Assembly (NCBI GenBank): GCA_007844125.1
Contig: CM017556.1
Location: forward strand, 24,125,277 to 24,189,276
Direction: 5' to 3'
DNA from: Sinonovacula constricta
Taxonomy: Eukaryota > Mollusca > Bivalvia > Cardiida > Solecurtidae
Length of the DNA: 64,000 bases
Shown here: piece by piece, positions 1-13,800 of the stretch
How positions within the stretch are numbered: the stretch's first letter is position 1
Layout: each line of letters begins with the position of its first letter
Made by a program: the position numbers and the translations under genes
Notes under the pieces: model-generated
The model's input: the letters and a program-made list of their open reading frames with translations, nothing else
The model's database searches: none
What the model was told of the DNA's origin: nothing

Positions 1-344
1 ACTACCCAACCTCCCCCTCATGGGCCCCCTGTTATGATCAGGGTATATGCAGTGACCCCGTGCAGCCGCCTCACAGTAAATATTTTAAAAGTTAATTCAA
101 GCTAAAAACTTTGTAAGAGTGTATATATTTCCATAAAATTTGTTTAAATAACATACATAATAGTAAAAGATCACATAGTGGATAAAATATATTTAAAAAA
201 CTGTCTGACTTAATTTTGGCCAATCAGGCGCTAGCTTTGTCTCTTATATTTCTTTTACTGTTCCCCATAGTCGTAAGGTGTAACATGCCACGAGCTGGCG
301 ATAATGTTTAACTGGGATTTGGCTGCAAGGGCGGCCCTAACAAT

Positions 345-664
345 GCAATGACCCAGTTAGGAAATCATTCCAAATTTTATACAAACATTTTGACCAAGTT
401 TAGTGAAGATTTGGACTATAAATGTGGTCTCTAGTGTGTTAACAATGTTTTTCTAAAATTTAACCTTTTGTCCTAGTTTTTGACTCCCGGTGACCCAATA
501 ATAAACTTATCTAAGATTTCATGCTGACTAATATTCTGACCAAGTTTGTTAGGATTGGATAAAAACTATAGCCTCTAGTGTGTTCACAAGCTTAATTGTT
601 GACGCTGCACAATGGACAGCAAAGGGGTATCAGAAAAGCTGTTGTGCTCAGGTGAGCTAAAAGT
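345..664 (+). repeat. Fragment of ~147-bp-unit element (two units plus tail)
   Basis: Two diverged units (CAAGTTTAGTGAAGATT, then ATTGGATAAAAACTATAGCC) followed by the tail TGTGCTCAGGTGAGCTAAAA. It matches the 31.8-33.6 kb element but lacks the head. Confidence 0.8.
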
Positions 665-1233
665 TTGCTTAGCTTAAAAGGGAAGTTTTCATTCAAACAT
701 TCCTATTTCTTTATGAGGTATAATTGAAATTATATCATTAGCAGGCATCAGTAACTCTATTCTTTTCCTGGGTATTCAAGCGTACCTGCTTCTTGAAGAA
801 AGAACTTTATTTTATATTTTAATAAAAACATTACAACTTAAATGCGGAATCTGACAGTTTGCCTACATCCAATACATGAAAAAAAATTTGTATACCCCAG
901 TGGGGTATTTAGGCATTATTGTTGCATAAACTATTACTTTACATGAAGGCCTTTTATAACATTATATATCAATTGTTAGACTACCAACTCTGAAATCTGT
1001 AAATATTATACCTAAATCTATAAATAAGCAAAATGGGGATTTCAACTAAAAACAGTTATCGATGTCAAAGCATACTGCCTATCAATCATTTTGCATGAGC
1101 TCAAAATAAATGGTTACATGGTTTCTTTGTTTAAAAAAAGCTAACTGTGCAGAGAGTCCTTGATAGAAAATAAGTTACTGTAATGACAACTGAGGTATAA
1201 TGCTTTACTTTTCACATGGACCTAGGGATGGGA

Positions 1234-1506
1234 TGGGATTAGCCGGCATTTTTGCCGATACTGCGCAGCGACATTTCTATCATTATAGCACAGGGGCACT
1301 TATGAAGTGCCCAGGGACTGAACCCGGCCGGTCCATTATACTGACACCGACGAGTCAGGAGTAATGCTGTCCCCTTAGCCCCGAGTGTTAGGAGGGAAGC
1401 CACTACTACCAACTTTAAAGTCTTTGGTTTGACCAGGCAGGGGTTCAAACCCACGATATCCCGATCCGCAAGCCGACGCTCTACCACCTGAGCTATTGCG
1501 GCTGGT
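1234..1506 (-). repeat. tRNA-derived SINE, family A, copy 1
   Basis: Minus strand: a tRNA-like head with A box (TAGCTCAGGTGGTAGAGCG) and B box (GGTTTGAACCC). A body follows with GGCTAAGGGGACAGCATTA and CTATAATGATAGAAATGTCG, ending in a GCCGGC hairpin region. Shares its whole length with copies at 34143-34440 and 45389-45645. Confidence 0.85.
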
Positions 1507-1803
1507 ATGGAGCTAGGGCACCAATAAACATCATTTAAAATATTTCCAGGTAACAATATTTTTTTCTGGTTGCATGAGAAAGAGAAAATAATCCTAAATG
1601 ACAGATACCACAGTTAATTAAAAGAGCTAAGATATAGAAAATCAAGTAAATGTGTTGTTGTTTTTCAATACATCACAGTGGCCCAATTATGGGCATTAAA
1701 ACAACATCGACTGGAATTCAAAACCTTGAGGAGTTACACGTTGGAAACTTTTAATTTCTCTGCCAGAGGTGCCCCTAACAAAGGTGGTCCTTTGAGGTCT
1801 CAC

Positions 1804-1855
1804 CTGGTTTCTTCAATGTCCCTGTGGCAGTGGGGGCAGCACCAGCTGGTTTGAT
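1804..1855 (-). CDS. ITSN1: Intersectin exon 25, linker into SH3D
   Basis: 52 nt, encoding [17 protein letters not shown]. The GTLKKP end matches the sequence just before SH3D in vertebrates (GSLGKKPEIAQ). Acceptor tttgcag, donor gtgaga. No further exon is visible to position 1. Confidence 0.85.
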
Positions 1856-4800
1856 CTGCAAAATGTCAATTAGAGATGTTACAGCACATTAATAACTGCT
1901 TATATCTCTTAAATTGAATTTCTATTTAAAAAAAAAACTACAAATGATCCTGTAAATGAAGAAACTGAATGAATGTAATGTGATTGTTATGAAGAACATA
2001 CATTGATGATTTTTTTTTTCATTTTTGACGTTAAACAGACCTTTTAACAACCATCAAACAATCTGTTTATCTTTTAATAACACAGAGAAGTCATAAGTAC
2101 TAAACTAACTGTTTTAGTTCAAGTGTTGTAAATAAGTTATCTGCATACGTGTTTATCAGACCTGTGCATGATGTTTAACAATTACTTATATTACTGTGTA
2201 ATATACAGCATAATGAAGGTAAAAGTGGATAGAAACCAGGATTTGGCAGGGTCAGATGTTGAAGATAGACTGGGAATTTATTTCTCAAGTTATCAATTGA
2301 AGCTTAACTATTAGTTTACATGGTCATGTAAATTGGTAGCAAATTAATAGTTTTAGGTAAAGTGAGAGGGTAAAGATAATCTATGATTGCAGTATTACAA
2401 ATAAAAAAGCATTTTTTTTGGTAAAAGCATTATATGATAACTGCATTTCATATATTACTAATGACAGCAATTATAAAGAAAAAAGACTACTGCGAGATAT
2501 AAGGTTACAGACAAACTAAAACTTGAGTTACGATTTACATGGAATAATGATTGCAAAATACATGACAATAACAATTGCAAAAAATGTTTTTTAGATAATT
2601 ACAATTTATGAGAATAAGGATTGCCGGGCAAGGTAATAATGAAGGCAATACAGGATAGTCATGTCTGTTGAGTATAATGTGAGTCAACTGTTGAATAGTA
2701 GTACTAAGAAAGGATCTGCTCTGGAAATATATGAGCAATGATAATGTTGGTGTTTGATATAAGGATTTCTCTTCCTTACTCTAGGCTTCAGCTTGTACTT
2801 TCTTTTGGATTCTGTCTGTTCGTCTGTCTGACCGTCAGAGTCATTAGCGAGGGAGTCAAACCGACTTCTCCCTGTTTTCTCTGGCAGTGGAGGGGCTTCT
2901 GAGTCATCATCTAAATTATCTATGATGTCTCTGATCTTATCTAGACTCTCACCTTTATTCTCCACACCTATTGCTTGTTCAACAAGATTCTCATTAGCTA
3001 CATAAGATTCTCTCATAATCCCACTGTCACTGTTATTCTCCTGACTTTCCCCTCGGTCAATTTCCTTGTCATTATCCATCGTGACTTCTACCCTTCTGAC
3101 CTCTGCAATACTTTCACATGAGTTCTCAAATGTTTGATCTGAGCCATCGGAATCAAATTTGAAATCTTTGCCTAAACTATCATCCTCATTCTTTGTTAAA
3201 TCCCCAAATAATTGCTGATCCTTAGTGTCAGCTGTATCATTGTCAATAGAATTCAATTCAAACATTGAATCTGAAGTCTGGATAGAGTTATCACTGCCCG
3301 GCTGAAAAACGTTAGTCCCAGATATTGGAGTAACATCTACAGACAGTGAAGACAAGGCATCCTCCTCCAACGCATTGACCCAACTGGGCTGACGCTGCAG
3401 ATTTTTATTAGACTCTGAACTATTGGACTCATCTGCGAATTCTCTAAAAGCCGCATATTGATCTAATACATCGCTATCATTATCAGGTTGTGACTCCAAG
3501 TCAAATGAATTAGCTTGGAATGGACTAGATGCATCTTCCGACTGAATTGGTGAACCAAAACCTTCGCCTGCAAAAGGGTCAATTGTTAAACCTTCTTCAC
3601 TCAATTCCATAGTAGCAAACGAATTGTCTGGCATTGATACAGCATTGATGCCTGACCCTTTAAAAGGATCTTCATTCATCTCAAGACTACCAATTCCTGA
3701 AAAAGGATCTAGACTAGAATTTACATCATTAGCTGGCTTAAAGTTATTAGCAATATCTTTGCCAGCAAAAGGATCATCAGTGAATCCTACCAGGTCTTGA
3801 GACCGTGCCGAATTAAATTCAGCAGGCTTCGAATCTTTACCATGAGCAGTCTCCTCTGTTCTCACCTTGTCTAATTCATTGAAGGGTTCATCAGAAAACT
3901 TTGGGGTTAAATCAAATGATACTTTCTTGACCCTATTTTCACCTTTCTTTGAATTGTCACTTGAAGCTGAAACTGCACTGATGCTATCTTTGCCTGCTAA
4001 TGCACCTGCCAAGGGATCTGAAGCTAAGGAACTGTCTCCAGTGTTGACAGAACTAAAAGGGTCATTCAGAAAGAGATCATCCATTGTTTTTTCCCCTGAT
4101 TTACCAAATGGAGCATCCAAAATCTTAGCTGACTGACCAAATGGGTCATCTGGAAATGGACTGGCTTGACTTGGATAAGTGGCACTAGAGGGGTGACTAA
4201 AAGGATCAGAGTCAAACATAGGGTCAGACATGTTAACTTGACTAAAGGGGTCTTCAGTAAATTCGTTGGCTGCAGTAAATGGGTCAGAATTGTCAAAAGT
4301 TTGAGTCAAGTCTGTAGATTCATCATGCTAAAAGGAAAACAAGTATGATTCAGACATTAGGATGTTAAATAATGCAATATTTGTTATTTCAGTTTGATAT
4401 TTGACAAGATTTTAATAATTTAACTAAAGAATGCTTAGTTTATCTTTATAATAAAAAAAATTTTTCAAAGGACCAAATGATGCTATATCTAAGCAATATT
4501 TTATCACCACATATCATTATAATGTATTGACTACACGCAGAAGCTACTCTGATGATAGACATAACAAAGTATTGCCAGAACAACTCTTGTCATTGACAGG
4601 ATTCGAACCTGGCCAATGGGAAGAAAAGTCAATGCCATAACCTCTAAGTTGAAGAGTCAACTCTCTAGTTGTTAAGTATTGGTTATATGCACATAAGCAT
4701 AGAGAAGCTATGCATTTTAAGGATTGAATGATGGCTGTAACATTAAAATACATATTATATACTCACAGGCTGGTCATGTTTTTTGACATAGTTGGCAGGG

Positions 4801-7800
4801 AAGATGCCAATCCTGTCTGCTCCAATAGAACCCGTCCACCAGTCTCCCTCCATCTTGGTCACAGTAATTATCTCCCCTTGGTTGAATGTCAAATCAACTG
4901 GCTCATTGGACTGATATGCATATAGGGCAATGTACTTCCCTGAAAAAGTGGGGAATTACAGGGTTTGTAAATTATTTCATAAGAGAACATGCATTGCAGA
5001 TTTACAATAGTCATTTCTATTAATTGTCACAAGTCAGTGACAATGTACTTTTTTAAGTAAAGGGAAATATAATTCCATCAATTAATGTTATTTTAATAAA
5101 GAGTATCTTTATTTAAACATAATAAAGTTTCCTGGTAAATTCTATGGACTGGTATGTGAACAGGACAATACACTTGACATTTATGAATGTTAGATACACC
5201 TCTTACAACAAAAGTTTACATGTGTGCAAACTAATGTCTGTACACTGCAGGTTAGCTGGAAAATCTCACCACATAAAAATTCTGACCGGGACTCAAACCC
5301 ATGATGGCCTGAGGAGTAACAAGCCGACCACTCTAACTGCTCTGCCCAGGGTGGAGCACCTTTGAAGTAATTTTACTACAAAAAGTCAGTGAGTGTGAAA
5401 ACTGTATGAAGTTCAGTAAAACTGGCCTGTGATGTCATGTTATGACACTTAATCATGTTACAGCCACATAATCAGGACATTAAGTAAAGCAGACCAGGAG
5501 CAGCCCTTATTTAGTTACCTGCAGTAATATAGTGCAATAATAGTATTATTGTGAAGACTCAAAATGGTAAATTCCATAATCTCTCTCTCCAGGAACCTGA
5601 TACTCTTCAAGATGTTGTTCAGTTATATAAATGGCAATAACTCGAATATGGCCACATAGGTGACATTCAGCTATTTTAGATAATTAAAATCTTGGTAGAA
5701 CCACCAGTGCTTCATGGGTCAGCTAGAAAACCTACATCATCTAAGTTTCTAACCCATATTGGTAAGTGGCTAAGAAGGAACAATTCAACATATGTAACTG
5801 CTGCATCCTGGGCATCTTTACATATGTATATATTTACCTAAAGCTGGCGAATCCATAGCCGGTGATGCTCTGGCCTCTGGGGCTACTTTATCCGGTGCTG
5901 ATGATATTGCTGTTGTTCCTGATGCAGGGGGTGAAGTAGGGGTACTACCCATGTTGAATGCTGCAGCTATACTAGGGCTGACTGTGTTGCCACTAGGACC
6001 ACTTATTAACTTCACATAAGACTTTGGGAACCAGCCCACCTGGAAATACAGCAGTACTGGAATAACAGACAAGTTTTTTTGCATACATAAAACCAGCAGT
6101 TTGCCATGAGCTCTTATGATTACACTGGTTTATGTAAACAGACTTGACAGAATGTGCATTCAATCATGTCTAATAGCATGTCAGTATGTGAGCACAATGC
6201 AACTTCATCTAAATGACATACCAATAAAAGCATATCTTAAATGACAATGACTAGCAAGGAATGCAAAGTACTTTCTTTTTAAATCTCTTAGGAAAACAGC
6301 TCATTTTATCTTATCAGAAATTGCCAAATTATCATGCTTGTGCAGTCAAGCGACAGTAAGAAAGAAATGTGGAACAGTGCAGAATTAAATTATTATTTTT
6401 TTCAGTTTATAAATATGCTCATGTTTATTGGGTTTATTATCCCACCAACAGTATTTCGATTATACGGAGATGGTATTCTCTTGAAGCAGACATAGACTCT
6501 GGTATGTCGCGCACCGGATCGAACATGGGGCCTCTTGTAACTGGAGCTGACGCTCTACCTATTGCACTACCAGGTCCGGCCCCTACTTTATTAATATCAA
6601 GCTGGTCACTACATACCTGTTTGAAGAGAAACTTAGCTTGGTACTTGCCAATCCTGTAAAGTTTCATTCATGCCTGACCAACAGTAGAAATAATGTGGAC
6701 AAATCATATCTACAGATGGATGGATGGATTAACAGGTTTCAAAATAGCCAAAACATACTTCCTATCAGAGTGTATAGTTATTTGTTAATGTAGAATAAGG
6801 AAGAAGTTCCCACCTTTCCACAGAGCTCTCCAGACCACCACATATCCTGCTGCTCCCGTACATATATTACATCTCCCTTGTTGAAGGTCAGATGGTTGTC
6901 TTTTTTGGCCTTCCACGGATACAGAGCCTGGGCTGTGAGACCTTCTGGTGCAACCTGACCCTGTAACATGGATTCATTATAATTTAGCCCAGCTATTGTT
7001 CATGAAGATACCTTGATCAATGTCTGGGTAGAACCATTGTCAGACTAGAAGACAAGGCCTCATAATTGTTTTGTTTTTTGGTGGAGGAAGACCCCAGACT
7101 CATGCCTTGGTAGAACCACTGGCACACCACAGGTTAGCTGAAAAACCTCCCCACATGAAAAGTTCTCACCCCAAATAGGACTCAAATCCACACAGTGAAG
7201 TGCTGAGGAGTTACAAATCAGCGACTCTAACCTGCCACGGGCGCCACTACAAGGCCTCATAAAGGTTTCTGCCCAGTGCAAGACTTGAATCAATGTGAAG
7301 AGGGGTCAAGAAGTCTAAATGTTGGCTACTTTACCCAAAAGCACAGCCTCATTCGTTTTGAAGGGATATATACATTGATAAAAACAGTAACGGTCATGAT
7401 CTTTTGGTAACAAGAGCTGTCCATAGACTGACTCATGGTCAAGAGTGCTCCCTTTTTTCTCTTCGATTAAAAGAGCTAAAGATAAACCCCCAGATGCACC
7501 CCTAGCCAGCTGTAAGACTGTTTCATATTTAAGTTTTTATCCAGGCAAAGACTGGAAGGACAAGCTGATAGTGCTTTTCAATATATTCTTGGAAAATGTT
7601 CATAGATAAAGTCTGATAAGAAGCATTATGTTTCTATGCAAAAAAGGTATTTGCACTTTGTTGGATTTATTGCCCCATCACCAAGCTTTTTATTTGTCAA
7701 AATTTAAGCAGATATAGTGCTGCCTTTACTGTGAATAGCATACATAAAAAATCAGGCATGATGCCACACATTGTCACAATATCCTGAAACCTGGCAGACC

Positions 7801-10800
7801 CATGTGAAAAAACCCTTACATAACTATTTCACTTATCCTTTTTTTTTTATATGGCTTCTGATATGATATGGCTTGGGTTTGAACCCTCTCGCTCTACCTG
7901 GGCAGTTAAACTTGTCAAATATCTGTTAATGTAAAATAAATATCAAAAATACAATTAAGAATAAAACAAAAAAACAATACCTGTCCTGGAGTTGGTGACA
8001 CAGCAGGTATCTTGCCAGGAACATGCATGAAAGAGGAATCCTCCGAGGAGCCTAGACCCGTCGCATGTATATCTGTTGAGACCTCAAGCTGGACCTGGCT
8101 GCTTTCTTCATCACACTTTTCTACATAAGCCTCAGGGAACCAGCCACGGTGGCCGTTCAATTCGCCTCCCTTCCAGCCTGGCTCAGCTCCCGTCTGATCA
8201 TCAAAGATCTAATGACAAAAAAATTAAACAGAAAACTTTGCTAATTGAAAAATGTATCAAAGATCAACTTCTTCTTTTTTTCTATAAAAAAAACTTTAAA
8301 TAGGAGAATAACAAATGACTCTTTATGACTTTAAATTTTTTTTTATAAAAATGTAAAACCACTGCTGAATATGAAACTCTTTTTCTTAAAAAATATCAAA
8401 ATAGAATTTTTTTCATTTAGAGACAATAAAAAAACATACAGTGTCCTATGCTTTTGATCGAACATTAGGGTTACACAATGCCTTCTTCTGAATGTTTCTA
8501 GGGAGCAAAGTTTGACAGTAAATATAAATACTAAGCAACAAGTGTGAGTCACTGTCATTGTAACTCCTTTGCTCCTCACCGCGTGGGTTTAAGTACCAGT
8601 TAGAGAAATTTCATGTGCGAAGGTTTTCCAGCTAATCTGCGGTGCCTCAGTGGTTCTACCCTGACATAAGTTAACCAGACATAAGTCTAGGGTCTTCCTT
8701 CCACAATTATTAGCTGGACCTCGCCAATAATACCATAATTGTGTCAGTGGAATGTAACAAAAATAAGACAAATAAACATAAACTTATCTTTACCTCAACA
8801 ATGTCTCCTGGTAAGAGGGATAGCTCATCATCATTTCTGGCATCAAACTGGTACATTGCACGATACTTTTGAGTGGGTCCTTTCAGCTTGAACAGCTTCT
8901 GGTCTATGAAACAGGAAAGAAATCATTTAGAATTTTAAACAAGAGGGCCATGATGGCCCTTAATTGCTCAACTGAGGACACAGACTTTTAGTAGGCTCAT
9001 ATTTGGCATTAGGTAATTACGCATTATTTACTTTAGAAATCTTTGGTGAACATTGGACCATTAGTGTGGCCACTGGACCGTGTATGTGGCTATGTAAGTC
9101 ATGTGAACTGTGCATACGGTGATAAAAATCATGTGAACTGTGCATACAGTTATATTAGTCATGCACCAGATCAGTCATTTGTCATGACTGGCTTAAAACA
9201 ATTCTTATAATACATACGAAGAGTTGATGATATGGTTCTTTGAGTCATGTATCTACATTAACTGTGGCCAAGTTCCTTTATAAAAATTGACAACAGTGTT
9301 GTATATGTATATATAAAAAAATAAGACACGTTTCCTAGATTAAGAATTTACCTGATGAAGGTAATGCGTTATTCTGACTAGAGAAGGCAGCACCCCAGGC
9401 ATCTGATGTGGCTTGCTGACTGGGCTGGGAATCAAACACAGATGCCCAGTTGTCAGTGGCTGAGGTGGTTGTCTTAGGGTCTGAGCCAAAGTCAAACCAG
9501 TTACCTCCACTGTCTGTTGTGCCGTTCATTTGAGGAACAGCAGGCTTACTAGACTCTTCTCTGGAAGCGTAAATCATTCAAACTGAATAATAAATTTCAC
9601 CACTATGATCATCATCACCTTGCAAAATTTCCATATTTTAATATGGATCATCATCATCTTCCTTATCATTACTTTCACAACCACCAATATCGTAGCATTT
9701 ATCATGACAATCATGTTTTAATTGTTTTAATATAGGACATCACCATCATTATTATCATCATCACATCATCATTTTCATCATCACCACATCATCATCATCA
9801 TCTTCTTCTTCCTTATCATTATTGCTATCACTACCACTAATAGCACAGCACTTATCACCATCACAATGTTTTGTTTTAACAAAGGATGTCACCATCATCA
9901 TAATTATCAACAAATCATCATCATCACCACAAACACTATTTTATTGTTTTAATAAAGATCATCATCATCAACATAATCATCATCACCACCTCATTTAATA
10001 TAGATGCCCCATAAAGAAAGTTTTGAAATTGAGTCATTTTTAAATAATTATCATTTAAATTCCAGGTTCAATTTTTTCTTAAATATTTTCAAGTTCATTA
10101 TTCAACTACATAAGTCAAACTTCTCCAATCTATCACTTAAGTCTCTATTCCGGTCTCAGTTATACTTTTTTCCAGATTCTAAACTTTTCCAATCCATCAC
10201 TTAAGCCCTGATTTCTTTCTCAGTTATACTATACTCCAGAAACTTTTTCCAATCCATCATTTAAGCCCTGGTTTCTTTCTCAATTATACTATATTCCAGA
10301 TTTTAAACTTTGCTGATTCATCACTTACTTAAGCCTCTGCGCCTCGAGCTCTTTTCTCAGTTTCTCATGTTTCTCTTTCTCCTTTCTAATACGATCTTGT
10401 TCCTCTGTCGCCTTTTTTGCACTGTCCACCTTCTGCCTCTCTGCCTGACCCAGTTCCGACTGCACCTGACTCAATGTCTTGTTCATGTCCTGTGAGACAA
10501 AAGATAAACATGTCTTTTCAAACAGATAAAGATCATACTTTTCAGTAAACATATACAACTACATTTTGTAAAATAAATTTGCAAGGCACTTATGGTTGGG
10601 TGGGTAAAGTTGCTGACTTACAATTGTGATGTCAGATAATTGTGAGTTAGAGCCCTGGACAGCACAAATATTTTTGTGGGGAGTCTTCCAGTTGACATGC
10701 CATGACCCAGTGGATCAACCTAGACATCTGTCTGTGGGTCTTCCTTCATAAATAATTTGCTGGACATCATAAGACAAATAAAACTGCTCTTGTGGATGAA

Positions 10801-13800
10801 GCTATCATCGTCCTGTTCTGCTTGACAGAACAATTATGACTTGATGTTTTCTAATAGTTCAATAACTAACTAATGTTGTTGTGTTTTTTTTCAAGACTGA
10901 TTGTCATTATTATAATTGAGTTAAAAGTCTGAGGAACTTACTTACAAAATAAATTGTTTTCTATCTGTTTTAACAATCATATATTAAAAACATAAGAGCA
11001 TATAAATTAATAAAAAATATATCACTGGTTCTGTTTTTTTAGATTTTGGAGAGGTAGATAGATGAAAGGGTAAAAGTGAGTGTAGCTCAGACAAGCACCT
11101 TTTAAGTATCCAAAATGGTGTTGCTATTGTTTTTAAGAAACATATCGACTTCCATGTTAGAAAAAAAGCACAAACTAGTTGTATCTTCATATTACCTGCC
11201 AGCCACAAGGAGACTCACAGGTTATAAAATTAATATTCTGAATAAAACATAAACAAGTGTTGTCTGTAGACAGAACGCTCCACTTCTCTCAGTGCAGGAT
11301 AAAGGAAAATTTGAAAAATGGGCACAACTCTATCATAATTAATTTTCTGGTTACCTGCCACTTGCAAAAATGGTACCCTTTTTAAAAGTAATCAAAATAT
11401 CCCAAGTTAAGTGAATTTCTTTGATGGTTTCATGAACTGAACAAAATGGTTAACCAAAGGTCATGATTGTAAGTCCTAGGCTTTTATTTTGCTTCGAAGT
11501 GTGCAGCTGAAAAAACATAAATCACTGCTGTTTCTTCATGATATCTGTTAGCTCCCTGAAGAGGCAGAGATTATAAAATAAATACTCTGGAGATCATCTT
11601 ATCTTTGTTTGTTATTAGCTGAGCAGTGCCTGTTATAACAAAGGAGAAGTGTGTATAATAAAAAAAATAAGAACTACTAAAGTGCTTTATAGTACAATGT
11701 AAGCTTCATAGAACTTGCACTCAAAACTTCAATATTTAAAAGTTGAAACCAGGGCCATATTTCTTAAAAAAAAAAATCAAAAAGCCATCTACAACTTTTT
11801 AAAACAATCATTTTCCACCATTCTCAGGCATCAAGAAAGTGAACAGCTCAGTTTATTTATAAGATTGTTTGTTTGTTGGGTTTATCGTCCCACCAACAGT
11901 ATTTCAGTTATCTGGAGATGGTTATTAATAAGTGTCTGATTAAATAATTGACAGATTACTCTTGAACTCATTTCAAGTGATCATAGATGAATATTTCAGT
12001 GTAGTGATGGTGCCAAAAATTAGTTTTAGGAAAAAACAAATTAAACCAAATGACAACTAAAGTTTAGTTAGAATTATTGTTATGTTGCATCAGACAACAT
12101 TAGTTATTTGTGCAGATTTCCAATACATACAAGTTTAATGTCTCAGTTTAAGCTGTTTTCACTCTAACCCTTTTCTTAATATAATAAAAGTAATGAAAGT
12201 TCAAAATTTGATATTAATTTAAGCGGAATCATTATAACAGTCATTTTGGCCTCTGATTATTCAACTTTGTTTTTTTCTTTAGACAGATTACGATCACTAG
12301 ATCATAGTGCCAAAAAATATTATAAGTGGTTTATGTTTTTTTGCGACAATGTTATAATAAAAATTAGTAATAATAAGTGTAAAATTTTGACTACACCCAT
12401 CTGCCTAACCCCTGCTTATGTATTTTTCTAGTCATAAAGTTTTTACTTTTATATATGCCAATTATTTTGCTAAAATATCTGAACAGATATGACCAAAAAT
12501 GGACAAGCAGCATGTTGCCATTTAAATTAGCTCTTTATTTAAGAACATGGTATTAGATTCTATGATCTGTAATGTTGAACTAATCTTCAAATAAAACCTC
12601 CTTTATCTTCACAGTTAACCCTTCAGGTAAACACCATTTGAACTATAAAACTTAGCCAAAACTAATGGTCTTTCCAGCCTGTAAAGAGTTAAGAACTTCC
12701 AGCTATTATAATTGCAACATGTTCATACCCTTATCTGTGAGTTTAAGGTATCTATCTCTGCTAGTTTGGTTGCTGTATCCTTTTCTAACTGCTCTTGATC
12801 CTTTTTTAACCGCTGCACAGATGTCTTTTTCAGCTCCACACTGTGCATCATTGTTCGATGTGTCTCAGCTGAAATTGTGTCAAATAGTACATTAATGACA
12901 TCTTGACCACAGGTGATTAATTTTGCATCTTAGGACAGGTAGACACTACACCTAAATTTCTGTATGGTTTGAGGCAAACTCCTGTCCTAGGACATATAGA
13001 CATAACACCTAAATTTCTATATGGTTTGATGCTAACTCCTGTCCTAGGACAGGTAGGCACTACATATAACTTCATGGTTTGATGCCAACTTCTGGCCTAG
13101 GATAGGTAGACACTACATCTAACTTTATGGTTTGATGCAAACTCCCGTCCTAGGACAGGTAGGCTCTACATCTAACTTCATGGTTTGATGCAAACTTCTG
13201 GCCTAGGATAGGATAGGTCTGATGGTTACTCATGGTAGGCAATACATCTAACTTTCTTTAAGGTTTGATGCAAACTCCCGTCCTAGGACAGGTAGGCTCT
13301 ACATCTAACTTTCTTTATGGTTTGATGCAAACTCCCGTCCTAGGACAGGTAGCCACTACATCTTACTTTCTTTATGGTTTGATGCAAACTCCCATCCTAG
13401 GACAGGTAGCCACTACATCTTACTTTCTTTATGGTTTGATGCAAACTCCCGTCCTAGGACAGGTAGCCACTACACCTAACTTTCTTTATGGTTGGATGGT
13501 TACTCCCGTCCTAGGACAGGTAGGCTCTACATCTAACTTTCTTTATGGTTGGATGGTTACTCCCATCCTAGGACAGGTAGACACTACACCTAACTTTCTT
13601 TATGGTTTGATGCAAACTCCTGTCCTAGGACAGGTAGGCTCCACATCTAACTTTCTTTATGGTTTGATGCAAACTCCTGTCCTTGGACAGGTAGACACTT
13701 CACCTAACTTTCTTAATGGTTTGATGCAAACTCCCGTCCTAGGACAGGTAGCCACTACATCTTACTTTCTTTATGGTTTGATGCAAACTCCTGTCCTAGG

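Larger units (their letters stand above)
1..1803. other. Intron after exon 25, no coding sequence seen
   Basis: Holds a ~147-bp-unit repeat fragment (345-664) and a SINE (1234-1506). Positions 1-344 and 665-1233 show nothing recognisable. Confidence 0.6.

Noticed and set aside
1430..1506. A tRNA gene on the minus strand
   Set aside because: A and B boxes are present but the sequence continues into a SINE body shared by two other copies, and the stems pair poorly.
2684..2779. Continuation of the DPF frame beyond the exon 24 donor, including another DPF
   Set aside because: A strong donor (AGA/gtaagg) at 2780 keeps phase with exon 25. The extra codons would be used only if the intron were retained.
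3867..4348. Open frames overlapping the DPF exon on other frames and strand
   Set aside because: They are shadows of the biased composition of the DPF exon; the minus-strand frame joined to SH3C by splice sites is the coding one.
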